From positions 1-26,941 of the forward strand of contig JASHXJ010000415.1 in the NCBI GenBank assembly GCA_030043595.1: a stretch of DNA of 26,941 nucleotides, given 5' to 3'. Of this stretch, positions 16,672-24,280 are shown piece after piece (position 1 is the first letter of the stretch; each line of letters starts with the position of its first letter). The stretch is from Trebonia sp. Its GTDB lineage: Bacteria; Actinomycetota; Actinomycetes; Streptosporangiales; Streptosporangiaceae. The notes under the pieces are model-generated. The model saw only the letters and a program-made list of their open reading frames with translations. It had not been told where the DNA came from and searched no databases. The position numbers and the translations under genes were made by a program.

Positions 16672-16812
16672 GTGGCTCCTTAGGAACATGGTTTGGTGGT
16701 TTCCCCGTGGGACGGCCGCCTGAGGGTGCAGCACATCCCCGCCGGTCCGTACCGGCAGCGTTTCACAGTACCACGCGTGCGGACCTGCCTGCTCCAGGCT
16801 GGCGGAAGCGGC

Positions 16813-17757
16813 CTACCTGGTGAGCTTCCGGGCTTCGGCAACGTCGTGGCACATCTGCTCGACGAGGGCGGCGGCCGAGTCGAAGCGGAGCGTGCCGCGC
16901 AGCCGCGCGGTGAAGTCGATCGCCGCGTGCACGCCGTACAGATCGAGGTCATCGCGGTCCAGGGCGTACGCCTCCACCGTCTGCTCGCCCTCCCCGAACG
17001 TCGGGTTGGTGCCGATGGAGATCGCCGCCGGCCACCGCTGCACGTCACGGCCGTCGGTGTCCAGGCTGGCCAGCCACCCCGCGTACACGCCGTCGGCGGG
17101 GACGGCGGTGTGCGGCGGCATCTCGAGGTTGGCCGTCGGGAAGCCGAGGGCGCGGCCGCGCTGATGGCCCCTGACCACGACGCCTTCGACCCGGTGCGGG
17201 CGGCCGAGCAGCTTCGCCGCGCCCGACACGTCCCCGGCCGCCAGCAGCTGCCTGATCGAGGTCGACGAGACCGTCGCGCCTTCGGCGACGAGCAGCGGCA
17301 GGCCCTCGGTCGTGAAGTCGTACTTCTCGCCAAGCTTCGCGAGCAGCTGGACATCGCCGGCGGCCTTGTGGCCGAACCGGAAATCCTCACCTTCGACGAC
17401 CGCGACCGCGTGCATCCGCTCGACAAGAACGGTGCGCACGAACTCGTCGGGGTCAAGCCGGGAGAACTCCAGCGTGAACGGGAGCACGCAGAGGGCTTCG
17501 GCGCCGAGGCTGGCGAGCAGCTCCGCGCGGCGGCGGGCCGAGCACAGGAACGGCGGATGACTGCCCGGGCGGATGACCTCGTCCGGGTGCGGGTCGAAGG
17601 TGATCACCACGACCGGCAGGTGCCGCTCCCTGCCGAGCTGCGCCGCGCGGGCCACTATGCGCTGGTGGCCACGGTGCACGCCGTCGAACTCGCCGATCGT
17701 GACGACGGACTGCCCCCACCCTGCGGGCACATCACCCAGGCCGTACCAGCGGTACAC
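16813..17757 (-). CDS. ribF: bifunctional riboflavin kinase / FAD synthetase
   Basis: A 314-residue enzyme converting riboflavin to FMN and then FAD with ATP. The N-terminal nucleotidyltransferase domain has GEFDGVHRGH (H28-x-G30-H31), ITFDPHPDEV, VEGEDFRFGHKAAGD and the S-S-T-S-I-R motif. The C-terminal kinase domain has RGHQRGRALGFPTANLE with P207-T-A-N210, VYAGWL and ISIGTNPTFG. It starts at a GTG (17755-17757) with AGGGAG upstream. It is the first gene of the ribF-rpsO-pnp-M16 block. The gap to rpsO is 141 bases. Confidence 0.97.
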   Translation of the reverse strand: MYRWYGLGDVPAGWGQSVVTIGEFDGVHRGHQRIVARAAQLGRERHLPVVVITFDPHPDEVIRPGSHPPFLCSARRRAELLASLGAEALCVLPFTLEFSRLDPDEFVRTVLVERMHAVAVVEGEDFRFGHKAAGDVQLLAKLGEKYDFTTEGLPLLVAEGATVSSTSIRQLLAAGDVSGAAKLLGRPHRVEGVVVRGHQRGRALGFPTANLEMPPHTAVPADGVYAGWLASLDTDGRDVQRWPAAISIGTNPTFGEGEQTVEAYALDRDDLDLYGVHAAIDFTARLRGTLRFDSAAALVEQMCHDVAEARKLTR

Positions 17758-17803
17758 GCGCTCTCCCTTCGCTTCCGTTCAAGCGTAGCCATGCCCGGAG
17801 AAG

Positions 17804-17820
17804 CCCCGTGAAAGCCGGGG
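17804..17820 (-). terminator. weak hairpin after the propeller operon
   Basis: CCCCG (17804-17808) and CGGGG (17816-17820) form a short GC hairpin 26 bases downstream of the stop of the last propeller gene and upstream of ribF. No T-run follows, so it is at best a weak terminator of the kind common in GC-rich genomes. Confidence 0.3.
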
Positions 17821-17845
17821 TGGCGCGGCCGCCGACGGAGCCGCG

Positions 17846-19051
17846 TCAGGGAACGGTCTGTATGTAGAACGCGCCTGCTTCCACGTTCTCGTTCGGGGCT
17901 CCGATGACCGCGGTAGTTCCCGCGAGCGCCAGCGTGTCGCCGAACTGGTCTCCGCCGGCGCAGCCGGGGGCCGCCAGCCGGTCGCGCTCACTCCAGCTGC
18001 CGCCGGAGAGCGTGTACTCGAAGACGGCTCCGCATACGGTGCTGCCGTACCACGGCATGCCGATCAGCATCCTGTCGCCCGCCATGGCGGCTGAATACCC
18101 GAAGAAGTCTCCCTTCCCGGGCACTGGCAGTGTCTGCCGCTTCGTCCAGCTGCCCCGTGACATCGTGTAGACGTACGCGGTCCCCGGGCTGAGGGTGAAA
18201 GGTCCCGGTACGTCGCCAGGCGCGCCGATCACGGCAGTCGTGCCGACGGCCGCTATGGCCGCGCCGAAATTGTCTTTCTTAGCACCCGGATTGGGAATCG
18301 TCGCGGTACGCGACCAGCTGTGTGCGGAGGTCTGCGTGTAGGCGTAACTCACGCCGACGGCGCCAATGAGCACAACCGGCCCCGCTATGGCCATTGACCG
18401 GCCGAACAGGTCGAGGGGCTTGCCCGCCGGATCAGTAAAGCGCGCCTGCAGAGTCCAGCGGGATCCGGAGAGTCCGTAGATATAGGCGTCACCAAAGTCG
18501 TAGCCCACGCCGGGCGAACCGATGACGAGCGTCGTGCCTGATATAGCCAGGGAACCGCCGAAACTATCGGCGCTCGAGGTACCCGGGTCCTTCAGCGTCT
18601 GCTTCAGGCGCCATGTTCCGCCCGAACCGGTGTAGACATACGCGACGTTGCCAGTCCCATCGCCGACCACCAGGTACGTAACCGAATTCGCGGTTGAGAT
18701 CCCAACCGCCCCGGCGAAGTAATCGCCCGGGGCATGCCGTGGATCGGTCAGCGTCGCCCGCTTTTTCCAGGTCTGGCCGGAGCGCACGTACACGTAGGCC
18801 ACCCCGGTGTCGGAACTCACGCCAGGGGCGCCGACGACGGCAGTGTCGCCCGAGATGGCGACGGCGGAACCGACGAGGTTGCGCGGCGCGGCCAGCGGGC
18901 CCGTGCTCGCGTCAGGCCCTGGCGATCGCGCGGGATTCGGGGTTGCCCCGGCTGCGGGCCCGGTCAGCAGGGACGCCGCAGACAGCGATGACGCCACGGC
19001 CAGCCCGATTGCCCAGCGGAACGCGGCGGCCACCGGCCAGCGCTGGTTCAT
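17846..19051 (-). CDS. secreted seven-repeat FG-GAP-like beta-propeller protein (second copy)
   Basis: A 401-residue protein with a signal peptide: RW near the start, hydrophobic FRWAIGLAVASSLSAASLLTG, and a probable cut after an A-x-A-like site before TPNPARS. The rest divides into seven repeats of about 45-55 residues. Their pattern is F-G-x-(S/A)-(L/V)-A-(I/V)-S-G-x-T-x-V-(I/V)-G-(A/S)-P-G, then G-x-A-Y-(V/I)-Y, then a W-containing strand ending in a D-P/N-P turn. Seven such blades predict an integrin-alpha-like beta-propeller. Blade 4 is shortened. The calcium-binding loops of true FG-GAP proteins are not obvious. It is the third gene of an operon, with GAGGTGG before the ATG and 13 bases after its paralogue. 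I see no enzyme motif. Confidence 0.8.
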   Translation of the reverse strand: MNQRWPVAAAFRWAIGLAVASSLSAASLLTGPAAGATPNPARSPGPDASTGPLAAPRNLVGSAVAISGDTAVVGAPGVSSDTGVAYVYVRSGQTWKKRATLTDPRHAPGDYFAGAVGISTANSVTYLVVGDGTGNVAYVYTGSGGTWRLKQTLKDPGTSSADSFGGSLAISGTTLVIGSPGVGYDFGDAYIYGLSGSRWTLQARFTDPAGKPLDLFGRSMAIAGPVVLIGAVGVSYAYTQTSAHSWSRTATIPNPGAKKDNFGAAIAAVGTTAVIGAPGDVPGPFTLSPGTAYVYTMSRGSWTKRQTLPVPGKGDFFGYSAAMAGDRMLIGMPWYGSTVCGAVFEYTLSGGSWSERDRLAAPGCAGGDQFGDTLALAGTTAVIGAPNENVEAGAFYIQTVP

Positions 19052-19064
19052 CTGTCCACCTCGC

Positions 19065-20453
19065 TCAAGAGATCAGCAGCTCGTAGGCTGCCCCTTGGTA
19101 TCCGTTCAGTCCTGGAGCTCCAACGGCCGCGGCACGGCCGGACAGCGCCACGGCGTAGCCGAAACTTGCCCCCGCTGCGCAAATGGGGTCTGTCAGCTGT
19201 TGCTGCAGCGCCCATGTGCTGCCAGACGGCTTATACACAAAGGCGGTTCCGCAGTTGGTCTTGGGGCCGTAGATCGGCATCCCGACTATTATGTTCGTGG
19301 CGGTCATGGCGACCGAGAAACCGAACTCATCGCCGCTGGCATGAGCGGGGGCAGTGAGCTTGCCAGTCAGGAGCCACTGCGTTCCGGTCTTCGTGAACAG
19401 GTAAGCCGCCCCGGGAATGAGCGGATCTTGGCCAGGCAGATCGCCGGGCGGGCCGCCGGGGGCGCCGACTATGATCGTGGATCCCGACATGGCCAGAGAA
19501 TTGCCGTAATTGTCCATCGGGTCGACCGGGTTGTAGAGCGTGGTCGTCATCGGCCACGTGTGCTTCGGGGTCTGGGTATACAGGTAAGCCTCGCCGTCGG
19601 CGCCGATGAGCACGTTGTTACCCGATACCGCGACCGCCTCACCGAAACTGTCGTATTCCCTGTCGAGTGGGTCCTTCATGCTGGCCTGCAGGACCCAGCG
19701 TGATCCTGACCGCTGGTAGATGTAGGCGGCGCCGCTGTTGTAGTCGAAACATGAGGCGCCGACGACGAGGGTAGTGGCGGATATCGCCAGCGCGTCGCCG
19801 AACATGTCCTCGTACGAAAACCCAGGGTCGCTGATCTGCGCCTGCAGGTGCCAGCTCTTACCTGACCCCGTATACACGTAGACATAGTCGCGTTTGCCGT
19901 TATTGTCGTTACCGCCCACCGCGATATAGGTACCAGCGCTCGTGCTGGAGACGGCCACCGCCCACGCGTATTCGTCATCACGTATCTCGCGCGGGTCAGG
20001 CAGTGTCGCCTCGCGGACCCATGACGCCTGCGGATGCAGTCCGCCAATGCGCAAGTGGACGAACCTGAAGACTACCGCGGTGCCAGCCTTGTGATTTATT
20101 CCTGGGGCCGCGACGACGGCCGTGTCGCCTGAGATGGCGACAGAGAAACCGTCACAGTTGCCCGCCGCCGTCCCTGTCGGGTTGCACACGGACTGCACGC
20201 TTGACGCGGCACGGGAGTGGCCCACCGTCCGCCATATCGCTGTCCGCAGAGCCTTCACTTTCGCGGGAGCAACCCGGCTGGCGGGCGGCCTCGGCGGCCG
20301 TACCTGACTGGACACGTGCCCCGCCGAGCCGGCATCTGCCGCGGACGCGGCCAGCCAGGCCACGCAGAACAGCAATCCCGCCATTACCACGGCGATTAGC
20401 GAGCGGTAAACCCGCGAGACGGTCCTGCCCCGGCTTATCCCTCCGGCGGTCAC
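19065..20453 (-). CDS. secreted or anchored seven-repeat FG-GAP-like beta-propeller protein (first copy)
   Basis: A 462-residue paralogue of the next gene. It begins with a basic stretch and a hydrophobic segment (SLIAVVMAGLLFCVAWLAASAADA), acting as a signal peptide or membrane anchor. A Pro/Arg/Ala-rich linker to about residue 110 follows, then seven repeats such as FSVAISGDTAVVAAPG, MFGDALAISATTLVVGAS and NYGNSLAMSGSTIIVGAPGG. Blade 4 is again the short one, and each blade has the same order as in the second copy, so the pair arose by duplication of a whole gene. The start is a GTG at 20451-20453 with GAGGGG upstream. It follows the NB-ARC/TPR gene by 28 bases. The partner or ligand is unknown. 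Confidence 0.8.
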   Translation of the reverse strand: MTAGGISRGRTVSRVYRSLIAVVMAGLLFCVAWLAASAADAGSAGHVSSQVRPPRPPASRVAPAKVKALRTAIWRTVGHSRAASSVQSVCNPTGTAAGNCDGFSVAISGDTAVVAAPGINHKAGTAVVFRFVHLRIGGLHPQASWVREATLPDPREIRDDEYAWAVAVSSTSAGTYIAVGGNDNNGKRDYVYVYTGSGKSWHLQAQISDPGFSYEDMFGDALAISATTLVVGASCFDYNSGAAYIYQRSGSRWVLQASMKDPLDREYDSFGEAVAVSGNNVLIGADGEAYLYTQTPKHTWPMTTTLYNPVDPMDNYGNSLAMSGSTIIVGAPGGPPGDLPGQDPLIPGAAYLFTKTGTQWLLTGKLTAPAHASGDEFGFSVAMTATNIIVGMPIYGPKTNCGTAFVYKPSGSTWALQQQLTDPICAAGASFGYAVALSGRAAAVGAPGLNGYQGAAYELLIS

Positions 20454-20481
20454 GGCATGCCCCTCACTACCCAGCGCTCAA

Positions 20482-22629
20482 TCAAGAAGCACGGCTTCGC
20501 CGTGCCAGATCGGACAGGATGTCAGCAAGTGTTCGCTCGGTTTCCGCGGTCCTCGGGTCATCCTCCCCGTGCACCGTGCGCTGGCGCGCCAGGGTGTCCT
20601 CGGCGAGTGTTCTGGCATCGGCGAGCTCACCCGATCTGCGCAGGACTTCGGCCAGATTGCCGGCCGCGCTCAGCGAGTAAGAGTGGTCCGCCCCCAGTAC
20701 GCGGCGCAGGCCGTCCATGGCATACCGTGCGTGCTCCCTGGCAGCGGGCAGCTCGCGGTCGATCTCCCGCAGGATTTCCGCCAGATTACTGATGGTCATG
20801 AGGGTGTCGGGGTGGTTCTCGCCTTGCATAAGCCGGAGCCGGCGCACGGCGTCCTCGGCCAGGGGCCGCGCCGCCTGGACATCGCCGAGTTTGGTCAAGG
20901 TAATGGCCAGGTTCATCGCGTTTTTCACGGTATCGGGGTGATTCTCGCCCAGGACGCGGTGGCATCGCTTCAGCGTGTCCGCGTACAGATCCCTGGCTTC
21001 TTCCAATTCGCCCAGATCGCTCAGGTCGGCGGCAAGGTTGCTGGCCGACGCCAGCGCGTCAGGATCGTCAGGCCCCAGGACGCGACGGCGGCGCCGCAGC
21101 GTGTCCTCGTCCACGTCCCGCGCAGCCAGCAAGTCGCCTTGCCTGCTCAGCACGATAGCCAGGCTGCTCGCGGAGCTCAGCGTCGCGCGGTTATCGTCGC
21201 CGAGCAGCCGGCGTCGCCGGTCCAGGGTGTCCTCGTCCAGCTCCCGGGCGGTTTGCAGGTCGCCAAGCTCGCGCAGGGACCTCGCCAGGTAGTGGGTGAT
21301 CAGCAAGGTATCCGGGTCGTCGGTGCCGAGCCTTTGACGCCAGCGGTCACGCAGTTCACCGGCAAGATCGCGGGCGTCAGCGGTGTCACCGCGCGCCAGG
21401 AGGTAGGCGCAGCCGTTGCAGGCCAGCTCACGAAGCTCCGGGCTGGCGGTGCCGGCGAGGTCGGCGGCGAGCAGGTGCGGCATCAACGGTACCCAGGTAG
21501 GCCAGTCAGCCGGATTGCCCGGGTCGCCGGGATTACTGGCGACGAGCAGCGCCTCGACGCTGCTGCGAGCCTGAGCTATCTGGTGAGGGCTGAGACGATC
21601 GCGCAGGATGAGCTGAGTAAGGCGGTGCATCTGGATCGCGCCCTGATCTATCCGGGCAAGCGACCGCAACTGGCGCAGGACTTCGCCCCAGGCCAGTCGG
21701 TCGCTGGCACGCAGGCGCAGCTCGGGGGGCAGGGCGCTAGCGCCGGTACGGAAGAACTCGTCGGGAAGCGGCTCAGGGGCTAGGAAGGCGCACAGGGTTG
21801 CCAATGCGGCGGCAGCCGGATCGTCTTTCTCGAGCCGGTCGAAGCTGAGGTGCGTCGCCGCGGCCAGCGTCCGCGGGTACGTCTGTGGCTGGCCCCGGTC
21901 CAGGATCTGCCCCGCACGGGTCCTGAGCAGGTGGAGGTACTCTTCGGCGGGCCTGCCCCCGGTCGCGGCCATGTACTCGGCAGCCTGCGCGATCGCCAGC
22001 GGGAGATCACCGAGCGCACCGGCTAGCCGGTCCGCGTCGGCATCACTGAGGGCGCTATCCCGGTGCCGCAGCATGTCAACTGACTCCCGCCGGGTAAGCA
22101 CACCAACCTCGACCGGCACGGCGGTCTCGACCCAGTCTCCTCGCTGGGAAGTGATCAGGACGTGCCCGTTGCCGCCAGGCAGCCACTCTCTGACGTGCGC
22201 AGGGTCCTGGACGTCGTCGAAGACCAGCAGCCAGCGCCCGCGATCCCGCAGTTCGGCGAGAATGATAGCCCGCACCGCTTCAGTAACTGTTCCGGCTTCC
22301 TCAATGCATCCGAGGCCGCTGCCCAGCGTCGCGAACTGTTCACCAATCAAAGCGGGCTGCGCCGCATTGATCCACCAGGCAAAATCGTAAGCCGAGGCAA
22401 ATTGGTAAGCGTACGCGACAGCCAGCTGGGTCTTGCCTACTCCGCCTATCCCGGTAAAGACCTGCACGTCTGCCACATCTTCGGTCAGGAATCGCTTCCG
22501 CACGTCGAGGAGTAGTTCCCGACGGCCGGTGAACGCACGGTTTCGAGCTGGGATGTTCCATACCCGGGGTATCCTGTTCGGCCGCCGAGCCGGGCCCGCT
22601 CCATCCGGCACCGCCTGATGTCCCGTCAT
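20482..22629 (-). CDS. NB-ARC / TPR protein, FxsT-like without the ParA and TIR parts
   Basis: A 715-residue STAND-type protein. It begins near P21-R-V-W-N-I-P-A-R-N-x-x-F-T-G-R, the same motif that opens the NB-ARC half of FxsT in this window, then has the P-loop G-I-G-G-V-G-K66-T. FAWWINA, LLVFDDV (Walker B), GDLPLAIAQAAEYMA and a winged-helix-like LARIDQGAIQMHRLTQ follow. Residues about 400-710 are 42-residue TPRs (for example LGPDDPDALASASNLAADLSDLGELEEARDLY). It is thus equivalent to FxsT from about residue 498 onward. The ATG has no ribosome binding site; TAGATA lies eight bases upstream on the coding strand, so a leaderless transcript is possible. It heads an operon with two secreted propellers. 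Confidence 0.88.
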   Translation of the reverse strand: MTGHQAVPDGAGPARRPNRIPRVWNIPARNRAFTGRRELLLDVRKRFLTEDVADVQVFTGIGGVGKTQLAVAYAYQFASAYDFAWWINAAQPALIGEQFATLGSGLGCIEEAGTVTEAVRAIILAELRDRGRWLLVFDDVQDPAHVREWLPGGNGHVLITSQRGDWVETAVPVEVGVLTRRESVDMLRHRDSALSDADADRLAGALGDLPLAIAQAAEYMAATGGRPAEEYLHLLRTRAGQILDRGQPQTYPRTLAAATHLSFDRLEKDDPAAAALATLCAFLAPEPLPDEFFRTGASALPPELRLRASDRLAWGEVLRQLRSLARIDQGAIQMHRLTQLILRDRLSPHQIAQARSSVEALLVASNPGDPGNPADWPTWVPLMPHLLAADLAGTASPELRELACNGCAYLLARGDTADARDLAGELRDRWRQRLGTDDPDTLLITHYLARSLRELGDLQTARELDEDTLDRRRRLLGDDNRATLSSASSLAIVLSRQGDLLAARDVDEDTLRRRRRVLGPDDPDALASASNLAADLSDLGELEEARDLYADTLKRCHRVLGENHPDTVKNAMNLAITLTKLGDVQAARPLAEDAVRRLRLMQGENHPDTLMTISNLAEILREIDRELPAAREHARYAMDGLRRVLGADHSYSLSAAGNLAEVLRRSGELADARTLAEDTLARQRTVHGEDDPRTAETERTLADILSDLARRSRAS

Positions 22630-22728
22630 ACTGTCAGTATCTACCAGCCCGTCCGGCTGTGCCGCTAGGGTTTGCCCTGTGGGTTGATCAAGTCACAGCA
22701 GAACGCCCTGCCCGGGCAGCTAGCGAAA

Positions 22729-22747
22729 AGCGGCGGCGACCGCCGCT
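22729..22747 (-). terminator. intrinsic terminator hairpin, minus strand
   Basis: On the minus strand, AGCGGCGG pairs perfectly with CCGCCGCT around a three-base loop and is followed by TTTCGC, so four T bases in all counting the last stem base. The strong stem and T-run fit a Rho-independent terminator. It lies 57 bases past the stop of the putative remnant ending at 22805 and about 100 bases before the NB-ARC/TPR gene, and would insulate that operon. Confidence 0.5.
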
Positions 22748-22804
22748 GCCTTCAGTAATAAGCGGCGATGACGGCATTGGCTGCTATGGGGCAGTAAAGG
22801 CTGG

Positions 22805-22965
22805 CTACGCAGGCTGGTATACCACGAGCCAGCGGAATGGCAGCTCCTGATAATGAGTGATTTCACTCCATGGCTTCGGATGGTCGAGCTCGAAATCGAG
22901 ACTCCCGGCAAACTGGAAATACTGCGCAAAGCGAATGCCATGTCTTCCGCATGGCGGCCAGGGCC
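22805..22965 (-). pseudogene. possible 3' remnant of a minus-strand gene
   Basis: The minus-strand frame ending at TAG 22805-22807 reads G-R-H-G-I-R-F-A-Q-Y-F-Q-F-A-G-S-L-D, then FELDHPKPWSEITHY and QELPFRWLVVYQPA. It looks protein-like in composition and is followed by a terminator hairpin. Upstream it runs into the 22-base inverted repeat at 22966, where the protein-like character ends. An insertion at 22966 that cut the gene would explain this. I recognise no family, the codon bias is only moderate, and a chance frame is possible. Confidence 0.25.
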
Positions 22966-22987
22966 TAGTACTCCAGCCGGACTTCGT
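22966..22987 (+). repeat. left copy of a 22-bp perfect inverted repeat
   Basis: The sequence starts TAGTACTCCAG and ends CGGACTTCGT. Its exact reverse complement occurs at 23927-23948. A 22-base match cannot be chance in a window this size. The two copies face each other like the terminal inverted repeats of a 983-base element. I see no transposase between them and no clear target duplication outside them. Confidence 0.75.
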
Positions 22988-23343
22988 GACCTGGCAGTGC
23001 GGGGCTATTGGACGCGGAGACGGCCACCGTTTGATGATCATGGTTTGTGATGACTCAGGACAATCCGGCGGTGGCCGCTGCGCTCAGCGTAGACCCGGCC
23101 CGGTCACCGACGCCCGGCGCCGCCTGCGATGGCCGGCCTTGCGGCGTCGCCACCAGCACCAGGCCAGAACCTGCCACTACCACCGGCAAGCCCGCCAGCC
23201 ATGAAGATCACGACCGCTGGCTGGGATGTCAGGCGGCTGGCAGGGTCAGGCAGGTGGCAGGCCAGCCGCACCGGGCTGGACAGCCAGCTGGCGCACGCAG
23301 ACTATGAACCAGGCTCATGTCGACTCAACCGGGGAGAACCGCT

Positions 23344-23835
23344 ATGTCTCAGGCACCGCCCGCCCGCCCCTACCTCCGCCGCGAAACCGAGGGCGAGACG
23401 TTCTGGTTCCTCGGCAACCTCGTCACCTTCAAGGCGACCGGGTCCGACACCCGCGGCCGCCTCACGGTCGCCGAGTTCGTCCACCCGGCCGGTTCCGCCC
23501 CGCCCCTGCACCGGCACCTGGACGAGGACGAGATGTTCTACCTGCTGTCCGGCACCGCCGAGTTCCGCTGCGACGGCCAGGCCCTCCAGGCCGGGCCTGG
23601 TGATTTCGTGCTGCTGCCCGCGGGGCTGCCGCACACCTTCATCGTCGGCGCCGACGAGCCGCTGCGGGCTCTGCAGATCACCACGCCAGCCGGGTTCGAG
23701 CACTTCGCAGCCGACGCGGGCGAACCCGCGCGCCAGCGGCGGCTCCCGGACCCCGCGCCCGTCGATCCCGCCGCTCTCGCCCGCGCCGCCGCGCGGCACG
23801 GCCACGAACTGCTCGGCCCGCCTCCACAGCACTAA
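23344..23835 (+). CDS. cupin domain protein
   Basis: From the ATG at 23344 (GGGGAG nine bases upstream) the product is 163 residues. It is a single-domain cupin. Motif 1 is H56-R-H58 with E63 in LHRHLDEDEMFYLLSG, and motif 2 is G-P-G-D-F-V-L-L-P-A-G-L-P-H97. These give the usual 3-His/1-Glu metal site. It could be a dioxygenase-like or sugar-binding cupin; nothing in the sequence decides which. The codon bias is strong and normal for the host. It lies alone between two copies of a 22-base inverted repeat. An upstream in-frame ATG at 23317 adds nine residues without family similarity. Confidence 0.9.
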   Translation: MSQAPPARPYLRRETEGETFWFLGNLVTFKATGSDTRGRLTVAEFVHPAGSAPPLHRHLDEDEMFYLLSGTAEFRCDGQALQAGPGDFVLLPAGLPHTFIVGADEPLRALQITTPAGFEHFAADAGEPARQRRLPDPAPVDPAALARAAARHGHELLGPPPQH

Positions 23836-24280
23836 CCCACGACCCGAAGCTACCCAACTCCGCCCAACACCAGCTCCCGCCGGCGCAACTCACGAAGTGA
23901 CACGACGTTCCGCGGCCCCCACGATTACGAAGTCCGGCTGGAGTACTAAGGAGGCTATTCGACAGGCTCAAGCCCGCGACCTGGGTTGCCCCGGTTCAGG
24001 TCCGCGGATGCGCTCTATGGGTTACCTACCCTAGCGTCTCGTCCCAGGTGAATTTCATGATTTTATACATACCGATGGCCCAGTTCTTTCGGATGGTGCG
24101 CGGTAGCCAATCCGTCCGGGAAGCAGGCTGTTCTCAACGTGGGGTGTTGCAGTTCAGGTCATTTCTGGTTGACTAGGTGGATGCTCGTGAAGCCCGGCCG
24201 GTCGTGCTGTACGCTAGCGCCCGCGAGTCCCTGAATGAATGTCAGGTAAAGCACGGCATCAGATCGATAACGAGGCTTAC
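23836..24280. other. 445-base region without a gene
   Basis: No supported gene. It contains the right copy of the 22-base inverted repeat at 23927-23948. After about 24040 the sequence becomes less GC-rich (for example TTTCATGATTTTATACATA) and leads into the TIR gene, whose promoter probably lies here, although I cannot place it. Confidence 0.5.
23927..23948 (-). repeat. right copy of the 22-bp perfect inverted repeat
   Basis: Exact reverse complement of 22966-22987. It lies about 90 bases after the cupin stop. Outside it the sequence is AAGGAGG, whereas outside the left copy it is GGGCC. The outer ends are still similar when one base is skipped (CCTAGTACT against CCTTAGTACT), which suggests slightly longer, diverged ends. 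Confidence 0.75.

Larger units (their letters stand above)
22630..23343. other. 714-base region without a confident gene
   Basis: Between the NB-ARC/TPR gene and the cupin gene I find a terminator hairpin (22729-22747), a possible minus-strand gene remnant ending at 22805, and the left copy of a 22-base inverted repeat (22966-22987). The stretch about 23050-23310 is GC-rich with short GGCAGG-type repeats; its open frames match no family I recognise. The region looks like debris between transcription units. Confidence 0.5.

Noticed and set aside
22853..23050. A plus-strand frame of 65 codons reading MSDFTPWLRMVELEIE
   Set aside because: It is opposite the minus-strand remnant and crosses the inverted repeat. 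No binding site or family supports it.
23047..23307. An 86-codon plus-strand frame upstream of the cupin gene
   Set aside because: No binding site, no recognised family, biased composition (Ala, Pro, Gly, Thr), and alternative frames are equally open.
24168..24230. TTGACT at about 24168 as a -35 promoter element for the TIR gene
   Set aside because: No -10-like sequence lies at 16-19 bases from it, so I do not list a promoter.
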